In this document: one piece after another, positions 43,151 through 54,857 of the stretch
Numbering within the stretch: position 1 is the first letter of the stretch
Layout of the letters: every line of letters starts with the position of its first letter
Source: Limnanthes douglasii subsp. nivea
Lineage: Eukaryota > Streptophyta > Magnoliopsida > Brassicales > Limnanthaceae
Reading direction: 5' to 3'
DNA: 64,000 nt
Assembly (NCBI GenBank): GCA_036936605.1
Contig: JAUPFV010000002.1
Span: forward strand, 165,470,813-165,534,812
Program-made: the position numbers and the translations under genes
The notes under the pieces: generated by a model
The model's input: the letters and a program-made list of their open reading frames with translations, nothing else
What the model was told of the DNA's origin: nothing
The model's database searches: none

Positions 43151-43399
43151 CTATGAGCTTTATATTTTAATTTTTTAGCCAGTAGCACATCTTGAGGCAG
43201 CGTTTCTATTAACAAGAAATTTAGGAAATTAGTTTTCCAGTCGCTTTGAAGTACATCTGGTCTGATAAAAACTTCTTCTCCATATTTACACTGCTCTGAC
43301 CGAGTTAGAATTGATGTACCATGTAATCAAATCCAAGGACACTCTTCTGAGTAAGCAACGGTTTCCAAAGAAGCAGCAACTATATTGTCTCGTCAGCTT

Positions 43400-44077
43400 A
43401 TATGTTCTACAATAACATGGTCAAACAGAATAGTCTAATTTTGAAGCTCTCGAAGATGTAAAATTAAATGATCCTTTTAGCATCGGAAACACCGACCACC
43501 TAATTCGCTACTAATTGGGAATCTATCTCTATATAAATTGAAGTTTCCCCATAAATGCTCGCAAACCTTAAACCATCCAATGCAACTTCATATTCAACTT
43601 CATTATTCGATGCATGAAATTGAATATAATGGCTTGAGACATAGCCTCCCAAGATGCAGCCACCACTTGAACTCGTGCATTGGATCGTAGAATGTTAGAA
43701 CCTCAATCAATTCGAACAACCCACATCGAACTTTTTCGCAAAACCTCCTTATTTGTCTCTTTGTTTGATGTACTTGAGTGGAACTCAACAAGAAAATCAG
43801 CTAAGCCTTGGGCCTTAATAGCCGTTCGAGGAGCGAATCTGATATCAAAATCTCTTAGCTCCACCGACCATTTGGTCATCCCCCCCAGAATTATTGGGGC
43901 GCTGCAGAACATTTTTCAGTGGGAATAAAGTTCGAACCACAACAATGTGAGCTTGAACATAGGGGTGCATCTTCCTAGCAACCACCACTAAAGAAAGGGA
44001 CACTTTTTTAGCTTCAAGTATCTTTTTCCTGTTGCCAACAAACTCTTACTAACATAGTAAAATGGCTTTGAAATTCC
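43400..44077 (-). pseudogene. pol: RNase H and second RNase H of T7 (degenerate)
   Basis: The first RNase H is seen as FYYVSKSLLATGKRYLKLKK and then MTKWSVELRDFDIRFAPRTA, IKAQGLADFLVEFHSS (43912-43703). The second begins SMWVVRID, and in other frames gives NEVEYEVALDGLRF and EIDSQLV. Frames change several times. The domain order is the same as in T1 and T2. Confidence 0.7.
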
Positions 44078-44910
44078 TCAATCGTCACTTACCAACACAA
44101 CACTCATGGCAAAATCTAACACTATAATGTATAAAAACAGTTGCTCTCTAAGTCGAGGCTTAGACAATATCTTTGGCGATGATAATAGCTCCTTTATGGT
44201 TAAAAATACTTCTCCGCATTCAGAGGTCCACTCAAACTCGTTTGGCATTCGTAATACTTGGAAAAAATAAAAACAGTTATCAGAAAACCTCGAAATGAAT
44301 CTATTAAGAGCATCTAACCTTCCTGTCAATATCTGTACTTCCTTAATAGTTCGAGGTGATATCATTGATACCAAAGCCTTTACTTGCTCTCGATCAACTT
44401 CTATCCCATTTTCATTAATAACATATTCCTGATCAAACTCCAAATGTGCACTTCTCAGGATTTTGCTTCAATCTAATAGCTCTTAGATTTAAAAAAATCC
44501 TCTATAAATCCTCCAAGTGCACCTCTTCTGCTAAAATCTTGACCAACATGTCATCAATATAAACCTCCATGTTTCTTCAAATCTGAGAAGCGAAGTGTTT
44601 ATTCATTAACCTCTAATCTCAATTTCCCATTTTTCCTTAACCACCGTTGGGTTTGTTGTCCATAAATGATATTATGACTCCCTTATATGTCCATATCTTG
44701 ACAAACGATCCACCTTAGTAACAATATCCTCTGATTTCTAAAAATAAAAAGCATTATTTTTGGGATAACAGGTTGGATCTTCGGATTAATTGCTAAGTTG
44801 TGACGTATCACCTTGATTTGGACTCCTACCAGACCTTCTGTTTTCAAAGTGAAAACATCCAAATTATGGAAAAACAATTCTAACAACTGCTGACGTAAAG
44901 CTGAGGTCAA
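44078..44910 (-). pseudogene. pol: RT of T7, with internal deletion, and RT-RNase H link
   Basis: The RT N-terminus reads LFFHNLDVFTLKTEGLVGVQ, IRHNLAINPKIQPV (44910-44700). After a deletion of most of the palm it resumes at about 44570 with MEVYIDDMLVKILAEEVH, so the active-site box is present but motif A and the PFGL..A.STYQ region are lost. Then LKQNPEKCTFGV, a frameshift, ENGIEVDREQVKALVSM, EVQILTGRLDALNRFISRFS and LSSPKILSKPRLREQLFLYI. Confidence 0.75.
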
Positions 44911-45046
44911 TGATGTTCCTATTCTATGTATCTTCCTATCAGGGAAATTATACTCTTATATGCTATCACTTGCTGTCAAAGAACCCATGGTTTCCCTCCG
45001 ATTATTAACCCCCTCTTCCGATTTTGCGGTCAACCCCCTCTCATTG

Positions 45047-45346
45047 CTATTTAGTCATTTTATCACCACTACTCGAACCTCGGATTCGAAAAGTTGTGGC
45101 ATAATATTCTCTAGCTACCTTATGATCACTTCGGACAACCCCCACACGATCTTCAATTACATACTTCAAACATTGGTGGACTCTGGATACAACTGCATAC
45201 ATCCTCGAATGCCAAGATCTCCCAAAAATGACACTATAGCTGGTAAGACAATCCACCACCATGAATAAAACTTGAACCTTCTTTGTAAAAGGCCCATTTC
45301 CCAAACACACCTCACCCTTGAATTCTCCAATCACCTGGGCCGTCAC
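45047..45346 (-). pseudogene. pro: Protease C-terminal half of T7
   Basis: An open minus-strand frame reads MTAQVIGEFKGEVCLGNGPF, then VQVLFMVVDCLTSYSVIFGR SWHSRMYAVVSRVHQ and LKYV. The VIFGRSWHSRM part corresponds to the HAIIGRPWLH-like end of the retroviral-type protease before RT. The catalytic DGGSS lies just upstream (about 45350-45480) and is not clearly readable. Confidence 0.65.
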
Positions 45347-45399
45347 ACTTGTAAATCTGATTATAGTACGGTTCGCTTGAGAAATTCAATGAAGATTAC

Positions 45400-47600
45400 A
45401 AATCCTTTCATATGTTGACTTGAAAAGAACATTTGAAGAGCTTCATAGATATATCTGCACGCGTCGTATTTCAATACCAGCTACTTCTGCTCCAATAACT
45501 ACTGCATCTTCATGAGCACCTATAGTCCCTCTCAAGTCATCCTCATCGAAAAGAATAAAATAACATCTTTCTTACCATACAAATTAGTAGACATCCTTCC
45601 TTCTATTTGAGTAGATAAACTCACCACATACCTATTTCTAGAGCTGTCAGTATTACCAGTCATACTATCTTCTCCGAAGATTTCAAATGACTCAAAGTAT
45701 TCACATAAACTTTGAACTCAACCTTGTTTCACTGGCTCATCCACTGCCATCAAAATCAGTCAATCTGGATCTGCATCCAAATATTCTAATGCAGTATTGA
45801 AATCATCAATCTTAGAATCCAAAATCATTAGATTTTCTGCCTATGAATTTGGATTTGTTTCCTGTGAAGCTGACGCAACAAAAGCCTTTGATCCACTGCT
45901 CTATCCTTTATCAAAGGCTAACAACTTTCCATTTTCAATTAAAGTTTGCACCTCATTCTTCAAAGCTATACAATCTGCAGTGTCATGTCCTATATCATTA
46001 TGATATTTACGGAAACTGTTGTTACGCTCTCCCCTTTGTCTATTTATCGGAGCAAGTTTTTTAAAATTTACATATCATTTCGTCTTTTTATAAAATTGGA
46101 GCAATGTTTTCAGTTAAATCAGCATAATACTCTGACCTTATCCATTGATTTAGCCTGTCTTTGAAATTGATACCATGTATCTTAAGTTGGGTACCCTCCA
46201 ATTCAAAGAGGAAAAATATTGTTATTCCTCGGACGCGATGGTTGGGCTGAGTTCGAAGAATTTCCTTAGCTATTCGACACCTGCCCTGAACTCATTTGAC
46301 TAGATCCAACCACTTCTCAAACTCTAGTTGACTCTTTTACTTTAATTTGATCCTCCACTTGAGCCATCAACGCTCCAAAAGTCTAAGCTCTTCATTCGTT
46401 GTTTCATTTGCTAAATCTCTTGGTAACAAACCTTTTCGAAATGCAGCCATAGCTACCAATTCTTCACAATTATCCAAACCAGCTTTTGTTAACACAAATC
46501 ATTTAGTATAGTCCTTCAGCTTTCTCGCACTGAGTGTTTGCACTGTATTATTTTGTCTCCATTTGCCTGCATCTATTTACTTCCCACAAATTTTCATTTG
46601 TAGGCTGTATAAAAAGCTTTAAAATTGGGAATGGATCCCGTTGGACTCCTGTTCTACCATTTCAAAGTTTTTTCATTTGAATGTTTGAGAGAAAGCTCTG
46701 CATACCAGTCTATCATCGTCCTCAAAATACATCATGTAGTTCTTAAACTATTCGATGTGGTCATCAGGATCTTGCATCCCATCGAAGTTTTGATTTTAGA
46801 GATTTCGAACCGCTTCGAAAGAGTGATGACCCTTATCTCAGTTGTCAAATAAGAGTTTCTCCAGTTGACTCCTTGTACATACTGATTATCATTTCATGTG
46901 ATCATTATAGCATACAAGTTCTGATCATCCTTCTATGTGTACTGATTCGACGTGTTCCCTTCACACCACTCCACTTTTCTCAAATAACGAGGTACATTGT
47001 CGTTCCTTTTTTTTATTCTTTTCATAATTTTTTAGGCCGACTTTTTTATTCTTTCGAAGACACCCGGTAGCTTTTATAGTCAGATCCTCAATTATTCAAT
47101 TCATCATCACTAGATGTAACATACCTTTGCTTATCTTTTTTTCTCTTTTCGCGAAGTATGATGCTCTTTATTAAATTCAAAATGTATTTTCTTCTGCTCT
47201 TTTCAAACCTAGCAAGTTGTACAAGATCGATCAGATTGGTTGTCAACATCATTTTTATCACCCACCAACCTCACCTTAGATTTTAGCTTAGCCGATTGAA
47301 TATCTTGTTGTCTTTTATCATACTTCTCATTTAGAGGCGTGATTTTTTCCAATACCTAGTTCATTCGCATTTCAATATTTGAGTGAGGCTGTCGAACTGG
47401 AACTGACTTATCTTCTTTATCTTCTCCTCCTTGCAGATCACATTTTAACATCTCAACTTCCTTTCAAACCAAAAGATCATTTTCATTCCTTCGTTTCATT
47501 ATCGATACAAAACAGTTTCAAAGAATCGATGAAGAACAATCAAAACAAAATAAGAAATTTTATTGCTTTTGGATTTTGATCAAGAAATTAAGATACCAAT
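45400..47600 (-). pseudogene. gag: gag and gag-pro spacer of T7 (very degenerate)
   Basis: The capsid part is recognisable on the minus strand near 46860-46540: DPDDHIE*FKNYMMYFEDD, LKW*NRSPTGSIPNFKAFY, KFVGSK, and then DNCEELVAMAAFRKGLLPRD. It matches the T8 gag (LKWYNRLSEGSIKNFDMF). Upstream (47560-47000) there is a charged, Lys/Glu-rich N-terminal part with no clear domain. Stops and frameshifts are dense. No host gene was found in this stretch. Confidence 0.6.
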
Positions 47601-47602
47601 TA

Positions 47603-47784
47603 ATTATTTCCCAATGTGGTCTCCAATTTCTTGTGAATGAAATCTAGTTCTAGAGATAGATAAAGAAGAAAATTGATTTTAGAGAGAGAAAGTTAAGCAA
47701 CAGAAGATAGTTTATATCCTTATAATTGTTCGTACAAGATTTTAATTATTACATTTTAGTCATCAATAGTTTATATCCTTATCA
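47603..47784 (-). repeat. 5' LTR of T7, short
   Basis: On the minus strand it starts TTGATAAGGATATAAACTAT at 47784 and includes GATGACTAAAATGTAAT and CTTTCTCTCTCTAAAATC, both shared with the T8 LTR at 54046. It is about half the length of that LTR. Next on the minus strand comes TTGGTATC, which would fit a primer site for initiator tRNA-Met rather than the TGGCGCC type used by T2-T4; this is weak because only eight bases match. Confidence 0.5.
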
Positions 47785-48062
47785 ACTATAATAAGCAATT
47801 GGAAAAATGACATAATGGAGTCAAAGTTCAGTAACTGGTCAACCCACTAATGCAATAAGACTAGAGTAATAGTTGTGTTCTTAAGGAAATTACCATTAAT
47901 AACGTTCTACGTTCACTAATGATGAAATTGCGACATAAATAACTGATTGTAACCATTATGTAATTGTATAAATAAGGTTAAAAATTATGTACAAAAGATC
48001 TATCTTCCCGAATCAATAAAAATCACTACTTTGGTAGATGTTTGTTAGATTTTCCTTTAACA
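47785..48062 (+). repeat. LTR family B fragment (3' part)
   Basis: AACTGGTCAACCCACTAATG, GTTCTACGTTCACTAATG and the TATA box TTGTATAAATAAGG match the end of the solo LTR at 37.5-38.2 kb. It ends TTTCCTTTAACA at 48062. The first half is missing. It abuts the inverted T7 LTR. No good primer site follows, only a weak ACTGTATGAGGA. Confidence 0.55.
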
Positions 48063-50215
48063 TAACTGTATGAGGAACAAGATATAGACTCGTGTGATAT
48101 AAATAATCCAGAAAGTTATTAAAGAGATTGGTCACGTAAAATCCACCATTCCTCGAAGAAGGAACGTAAGACCAGGAATAGTTATAGTCCTTTAGAGTCT
48201 AGCGAGGATTCTGTGTATGTGTCTGATGAGTGATTGTCCGATGCGAATAGTGATCATTGTCGGAAAAGTGAACAAATCATGGTGATAAACACTATTCTAT
48301 GAAACATTCCAATCAACACCAAAGGTCATGAAAATAACATACTTCCTTGGATAAAGAAAATATCAAAGAGGTAAAGAAAAAAGAGAAATATAGGGAAAGA
48401 TAGCATGACTGGAAATCACAGATAAATGATTAGTTTTCCTTACAGTACGAATAATGTATTTCTAGGAAAATTAATGAGGGTCACCGATTTATCCACGGAT
48501 ATAATGGTATGACGTCTCCTCTCTTGGAAAAGATTTTCTCTAGATATCCATCCATGCAATTTGATATATCAAAGATAGAAAAATTTGACGGGAATAAATA
48601 TACGAATACCCATATTTAATAGTTCAAAACGTTTATGGTGAATTATGATGAATTGTGATGAATCATGATGATGAAAATGATAAGCTGTTCTGTCGGGTTT
48701 TCTCATAAACTTTCAAAGATAGTGCTTTGAAGTGGTATAATCGGCTTTCAGAGGGATCTATTAAGAATTTTGATATGTTTTGCACTGTTTTCCAAAAACA
48801 GTTTATGGGAAGCAAAGAAATATAAGGAAATTGAGACACGATCATTCAATATTACCAGTTTATTGGGGAAATATTTGGAAGACTACTTCGAATAAATAGT
48901 GACAACAACTTTTTGGCATTGGAAAAATTCGATGGGAATAAATTTCTGAATAACCACATTAAATAGTAAAAACTTTTATGATGAATTATGATGATCATAA
49001 TAAACTATTGTGCCGGGCTTTAGTGCTTTGAAGTGGTATAATCAGCTTCCGCAGGGATCTATTAAGAATTTTGATTTGTTTTGGACTGTTTTCCAAAGGT
49101 ATTTTATGGGAAGTAAATAAATATAAGGAAATGGAGATACGATAATTCAATATCACTAGTTTTTTGGGAAAGTTTGAAGGATTATACTCAACTCTTTGTT
49201 AAGACTAATATTAGTTTGGAAGAATACTTCGAACAAGCGGTGATAGCAACTTTTAGGTGGGAGATTTCTTCCCAGAGAAGTAGCTAATAATGTCACTCAG
49301 AATTAAAAAAATGTCCTTCGAGAGTTTGTTGTCACATGTTTAAAAATAGGTCAAGGTGGAAGAGACAAAGAGATTAAAATTTCCAATCAACATAGTAGGC
49401 TCCACAAAACACTAATTGGAGCTCTCGATAACCACAAGCTCAACATGTCACTAATTTCCTTCCAAAGGATACTAGCCAAAATACACCTCTATCTAGGGTA
49501 CACGAACACCCAAGAGTCAGAAATACTGATCCAGAGGGAATCCATAGGTCCAACATGATCATTATACATAAATAATAGACAGTGTTACCACCCTTGACAA
49601 AACAAATAATTTTCTTCAGTTTAGAAAGCCACCACTGATTCAAACTCTGAGGGAGTGTCACAATTCGTGGTTTTTTAAGTATTAGAATGACGTGGGCCAT
49701 AATACGAAGGATTACATTTCTCTGAAGCAAGATATTCAAACTTTAATTGAAAATATAAAATTGACTACATTTGTCAAAGCACAGCCAGGGGTCGGATACA
49801 TGCTCCAACGTTTGGTCAAGTTGTTGTCCAAAGAGAGGCAATAGATCCTGTCACCAGGCAAGAGGATACTAGAGGTTATAACATGACCATATAGTGAGTT
49901 TGATATGAAGCAAGAAGATACTAGAGGTTATAACATGACCATATAGTGAGTTTGATATGAATTCAAAATATATTGACCATGATCATGACTGCGGTAGTAT
50001 CATGCTAATAAACGAGCCTCAAAAAATAGAAAATGTTAAATATTTGTGTGAAGTTTTCTAGCTATTAATTATCTTTGGAGGAGATAGGGTATCGAGGGCA
50101 TTAGGTTGTTCACCAAAAAGGCATATTGTGAATTTGGTGACCCAGTTTGAAAGAAACATTTCCACCCATATTTACCAAGACCCGATGTGTTTCATTATAT
50201 TCAATGTTGATGGTT
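48063..50215 (+). pseudogene. gag: gag of T8 (degenerate, partly duplicated)
   Basis: It reads MTSPLLEKIFSRYPSMQFDI, SKIEKFDGNKYTNT, LKWYNRLSEGSIKNFDMF and VFQKQFMGSKEI, the capsid signature also seen in T7. A segment of about 300-345 bases is repeated in tandem. A later 53-base segment is also duplicated (49860 and 49913). No protease, RT or integrase remains: by about 50270 the sequence is already at the post-pol motif, so the whole pol is deleted. Confidence 0.65.
48578..49235 (+). repeat. Tandem duplication within the T8 gag
   Basis: The unit from GAAAAATTTGACGGGAATAA (48578) recurs at about 48922, and AGTGCTTTGAAGTGGTATAA recurs at 48721 and 49022. The copies differ by many substitutions and small indels, so the duplication is old. 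A later pair, TACTAGAGGTTATAACATGA at about 49867 and 49919, is almost exact and younger. Confidence 0.75.
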
Positions 50216-50271
50216 TGGGAGATATTAGATGTTGTGGTGGTCGGAGCAAGAATAAAGGGTGATAAAAAAGT

Positions 50272-50660
50272 GGGGTCAGGGAGGTTTTAGCGAGACACTA
50301 TGTACATATTCAAAATTATCAATAAAATACATTTTTTTTGTCAATAGTTGTTTACAATTATTTATTTAAAGTATTTCGGTGACTGATCAAAGACTAATCA
50401 TCTTTGAGGTTGACTAAGAGTAGAATATTCGAAAGTGTTGCATACACTTTTCGAAGAAACAACCATGTTCGAAGTGCTTCGCTTATGAAACACACTATGA
50501 TGTTCGAAGTGTTATGTTCATTAGACACTCTAAGATGTTCGAAGTGTTACATTCATTAAACATGTTATGATGTTCGAAGTGTTACATCCATTAAAAACTT
50601 TACGATGTTAAAAGTGTTACGTTCAATAAATGCATTGTAAATTTTGAGGTGTTGTGAATT
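50272..50660 (+). repeat. T8 post-pol motif and 36-bp repeat block
   Basis: The motif GGGAGGTTTTAGCGAGACAC is at about 50279. From 50466 to 50660 units of 35-36 bp begin GTTCGAAGTGTTACATTCAT or variants (about five units). This is the same repeat as in T6 and T7 in inverted orientation, as expected for an element on the opposite strand. Confidence 0.8.
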
Positions 50661-50832
50661 GTCATATTATGTTTTTATCTCAAATAATTAATATACATAA
50701 CAATTAAATGTGAGCATAACTTGAAATGAAAAATGAAGCATAAACAAAGACCTTTGTCATTTAAATTAATTCGATGAGCATAAAAGTTATAGTAATCATA
50801 TGACAGGTACACAAAGCTAAAAGATAGTAAAA

Positions 50833-53531
50833 CTACTCATCCTCAGAGCTCTCTTCGGATCCTTTATCTCCGGATGATGAACTTAGGATAGGATTAAAAG
50901 CTTCGCTAGGATGCCTTTCAACGGGAATTTCACTCCAAAAGTAGGAAAGATCCATCTTAGGATACGTGGCATGAATTTCTCGAAGAAGTTGGATGACTTT
51001 TTGTTCTTTGCCATTGTTAATAGCTGCCAACATGTATTTTGTGCATTCATCTTCAGTAGCAGTAATAACAAGTTTTTTAAAAAAATTGAGCATTGAGGGT
51101 GGTTATCTCATCGGTCAATTTTTTCTTTTCTGCTTCACTATTGACAAGAGATGTTTGAAGCTCATCGAAATTTTTCTTCTCAGCAACTAACTCTTCAGGA
51201 AGTTTGGTTTTGAGTTGATTAATTTCTTCCTGTGCGAGATGTTAAGACATTCTTTCTCGATTTGATGATGTTCTGAGATATACTTTTTGATATATATAAG
51301 CCCTTTGATGATGGAAGGTGGAAAGACCACTGGAGTAGGTCAAGGGATAAGATCTAAGGAGGTTATATAAACAATAACCTCATGAGACGCGACTTCGGAG
51401 GTAGCAGGTGCAGGTCTCCTACCAAGATTATGCAAATGAATTAAACTTCCTTGATGATGGGATCTTCTTCTCCAAGAAACTCTTGCGATTCGTCAAAGTT
51501 AATAAAATTGTCAGGATCAAAATGATCATCACCTTGGTTATCTTCTGCAGCAGTAGTTTCCTTTTGCTGGTTGGTAATTTCTTCAGCATTACCTTCAATT
51601 TCCTTTAGATGACTTTGCTAATTTTTGCAGCTACAACTTCGTTGTGATCGGATAATATTTCTTGGATGGTCTCCACTGTTTTCTTTTCCCCTTTCTTTTG
51701 GGGTCGGCTCTAGTGCTACCTTTCTTTTTTGAAGGAGCAGTAGTTTTCTTCTTTTTTGGAGAAGTTCCCTCTTCTATTCCTTCTTCGATTGTGCAAAATA
51801 TGTTTTCTTTTGGTTTTGGCTTCGAACCTTTTGGATTCGGATCGGTTGAAGGGCTAGCCCCAGATGTACTAGTTTCTTTTATATATTTTTTGCCTTCTTC
51901 TTTTGGGGAATGTGGTTTTTTATCTATTGCGGATGGGTAAGAACACTTTGAAGTTGGGATGGACCAATCTTTTCACAGCTTCTCGAGAGTAGGGCGGTTC
52001 CATCAAATTTTCGGGAGGAAAGACTCCAGGTGTGATCGGGAACAGGTGATCATTGTGAAAGTTGATAGGTTCAAAGGCTATGTGGAAAGCGTTATTACAT
52101 TTTTTTCAGCCCAAACAACAAGCTTAATGAATGTTTCTTTGGCTTTCTCTCGACGAATGGCATAACAGCTCAAAATTTCTGTTCGGAATATAAAATTTGA
52201 TAACGATTAAGGTTAACAAAAGTTGAAAATTTATTTTAGAAAAACAATATTAAGAGAATTACGACTACTCCTCTAGACAAGGTTCAATCTTGATGGGTTG
52301 ACTTCAGATATAACTTTACCATTTTCTCATGCTCCTGAAATGAAAATTAATTTTTGCTTCCAAAATTTGTCTGCTTCTAGGAGATTATCGATGATTTTTA
52401 GGTCATTATCCAAGTAAGATACTAAAACGGAAGCACTGGTCCCTTGGACAATTTGGTTAAAGATATGAAATCCTTAATGCTAATCAGAATTTGGACAAAC
52501 GGGAGACCATGATTACAAAACGAAACGTGAACTATTGATTTGGTGTCACTTGAGTTGGACATAAATTAAAAAGTTCAAAGTAATCAACTATCATGAGGTC
52601 CAGTAGGAATCAAAGACCCGAGTTGATCATTTTTGGATACACTACCAGTTCGTCTTTTTGTAGTCTAAGGGTGTTTCTCCTTTTTTTGGAAGACGAAGTG
52701 TAATGTTGTCTCCCATTGCGTACTACTTCTTCAAATCATTTGCTTGGCTCTCTTCGTAGTATATGTGTGAAATGTTGTTTAGAGTAACAATTATCCCCTC
52801 AAATTATCACCAATTAATGCCCTTTCCTCCTCAAATATGGTAATAAAAGCTTTCTTTACTCTTGATTTACAAATATTTTCTTGAGTAATATTCTCTGATT
52901 CTTTCGAAGCTTCTTCCTTTGTATAAATCTCATTATTTGATTGAGTAGCATCTGAATTGACTTTTTCTGATGTTTCATCTCTTAGTTGAGGAGGATTATT
53001 CGAGGGACTTTGTTGAGATGATGCAGCTGCCTCAAACATTTTCCTCGGGGGAGGAGAACTGGTAAATGGTTTCGACGTAACATTGGCATTGTCTCCCATA
53101 GCTATGAAAGTCTTTTTTCTTGAAGCTAGTAGGGGGTAAGGTTTTGAAAGGTTGGTTGAGGAAGGGGTTGCTTTGGATTGTTTCGAAGAGGATTTGATTT
53201 TTTGACAACTAATACGAGGTGATGATTTAGTAAGATAAGATGAAATTCGAAGTGCGTTTGGCGTTCGAGTTTTTGAGGATTGGTTTTCTTCAGTAAGAGG
53301 AGAAGGTTAAAAAGCAGGGTTTTTAGAAGGATCGAAGTTACCATAGTATATGGTTTCTGTAAACAAACCACGAGGAGCGTTAATGATTAACCCAGCTGCT
53401 CGATATTCCTCTACTCTTTCACTGATGCAGAAATAATCGTAAGCTCCGAAGACATTTTTGTCTGAGTTTGGGGATTTAGGTTCTTTGGGAATTCTGGCTT
53501 TAGATCTTTTGGATTTTGGACTTTTTCTCAT
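50833..53531 (-). pseudogene. T8 antisense aORF
   Basis: Start at 53531: MRKSPKSKRSKARIPKEPKS, then FGAYDYFCISERVEEYRAAG, INAPRGLFTETIYYGNFDPS and a stop. A Ser/Pro-rich part follows (53300-52800; MGDNANVTSKPFTSSPPPRK), then the conserved domain near 52680-52330, decayed but aligned with T7 (INSGLRFLLDLMIVDYFELF, CPTQVTPNQ). Intron 1 is at 52179-52262. Then come a Lys-rich part (51950-51650), a coiled-coil-like part and an open C-terminal segment (HATYPKMDLSYFWSEI, acidic SSSSGDKGSEESSEDE) with its stop at 50833. It is the only copy here with both ends readable for this subfamily. Confidence 0.7.
52179..52262 (-). other. Predicted intron 1 of the T8 aORF
   Basis: The donor AGTC-GTAATTCTC is at 52262 and the acceptor ATTCCGAACAG at 52179, 84 nt. 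The exon after it starts AAATTTTGAGCTGTTATGCC, homologous to the T7 exon. The donor is weaker than in T7. Confidence 0.55.
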
Positions 53532-54045
53532 TTGGGTGATGATTGATTGGAAACGATAAGTTTTTCAGTGAACGTAACCAGTAGTTTGAAGATACCGATA
53601 AAGGTAGCAAAGGACTTTAGAGTGTTTACACTTTCTCTCTCAAGAAATTTTGTTTGTGAATCAAACAATTGGTTACAATGGAATTTATAGGAAGAGAAAG
53701 GTCGTGTTGAGAAGTGGAAAATGTGGACCTTAATTGTATAGAAGTTGAAGCGGTTGAGTAGATGAGAGCACAACGCCTGTCATATTATGGGCCTAGTTGT
53801 AGATCTAGCCCTTAGAGTGTCATTACTTGCTGAGAAGTAGGTTAGACATCTAAGATTATTAGCTATCACTTCGAATTAAGGATGATTCTCTGTTAAAATA
53901 TTTCAATGTACTTGATACAAATAATGGTATAACAGAATGATTAACGTAGTTTGAAATATAGAAAAGGAATTATCTTCATTTTTTATTACGTTCGAAGTTG
54001 ATTAGTTCTTATTCATTTACTGATATGAGAACTAATAGGGCTACT
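53532..54045 (-). promoter_or_regulatory. T8 aORF promoter region, with TATA box
   Basis: On the minus strand CTTCCTATAAATTCC (53677-53691) is a good TATA box about 150 bases before the ATG at 53531. A TC-rich leader follows. On the plus strand the segment ends with a purine-rich tract (GAACTAATAGGGCTAC) just before the LTR, which would prime plus-strand synthesis. Confidence 0.5.
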
Positions 54046-54410
54046 GATAAGGAAGTGGAACTTTGAGGACTAAAATGTAAATAATAAAACTTTATATAAC
54101 ATGTTGTAATGTTAGAGGAGGAATTTAGGACTATGTATTTTAGTCAGGGACTAACGTGTAATAAGTCTTTTTATGTAACCGTTTTCAACTGTATTCTAAG
54201 TCCTTGCACCTCTATATAAGGGCCAAGGCTGATCTAATAAAGGGTTGAACTTTTGATTTAGAACATTTGAGTACTATGATATTCTCTCTCTAGAATCACT
54301 TTCTCTCTCTAGAAACTTTACTTTTCTAATTTACTAAAGCGATTTAGTGATTCAAGTAATCAGACTCATCAGAGAGGATTGTAATTCGAAGGATCTAAAT
54401 TTATACATAT
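54046..54410 (+). repeat. 3' LTR of T8 (LTR family A)
   Basis: It starts TGATAAGGAAGTGGAACTTT after a GGGCTAC tract. It contains ACCTCTATATAAGGGCC (TATA near 54212) and a CT-rich stretch, TTTCTCTCTCTAGAAAC. The right end is near TATACATA (54410) but is not certain because no known sequence follows. It matches the T7 LTR in its first ~60 bases and in the CTCTCTCT part. Confidence 0.65.
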
Positions 54411-54690
54411 AGTTTGGAAAATATTTTGTTCATGTCTACCTACAAATAGATAATAAAAAACCTCCCGTTATACTTCTGTCAGATAGAATGATACTAGGAT
54501 TCACAAGAATTACTACAAATGTAATCTAAGAGTTTAAAGGTGATGCTCTTTATAGTTATAGATGGGCCTATGTTGTATAAATCCATATTTTGTAGATCTT
54601 GGTTATCAAAGGTGTAGGTTGTTGCCTCGATGGTCCAATAATGTTTAATTATATCATTAATGGTTAAGTTAGACCTAGAAAACATTAATT
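54411..54690 (-). pseudogene. Possible protease-region fragment
   Basis: The minus-strand frame 54685-54494 reads TFDNQDLQNMDLYNIGPSIT and IKSITFKLLDYI..SNSCES. It vaguely resembles the FTDEDL...PLVI.I...V.R.LVD.GSS segment before the protease of Tat elements. The catalytic Asp-Gly is not readable. Low confidence; it could be chance. Confidence 0.25.
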
Positions 54691-54850
54691 TTATAAAACG
54701 TAGAGGCCTTCATTGCTACAAAGTTATGTCATTTTGTTTGAAAAATGATGGGGCCACTTATCAACGTTTGGTAAATAAAGCCTTTGTTAATTAGATTGGA
54801 AGAAACGTTAAAGTTTACATTGATGATATGTTGGTAAAACAATATGAGGT
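54691..54850 (+). pseudogene. pol: RT fragment with intact YIDD box
   Basis: FIKRRGLHCYKVMSFCLKND, GATYQRLVNKAFVN and VKVYIDDMLVKQYE correspond to RT motifs around the active site. It is about 50 codons long and stops matching on both sides. It is not joined to any neighbouring element in a consistent order. Confidence 0.7.
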
Positions 54851-54857
54851 ATGGGGG

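Larger units (their letters stand above)
38835..47784 (-). mobile_element. T7: long minus-strand Tat-type element
   Basis: Read right to left: short 5' LTR (47784-47603), gag, protease, RT, RNase H, second RNase H, integrase, post-pol motif, 36-bp repeats, aORF on the plus strand. The 3' LTR and the start of the aORF are missing at the left. All coding parts are frameshifted, and there are large deletions in RT and in the integrase core. Confidence 0.75.
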
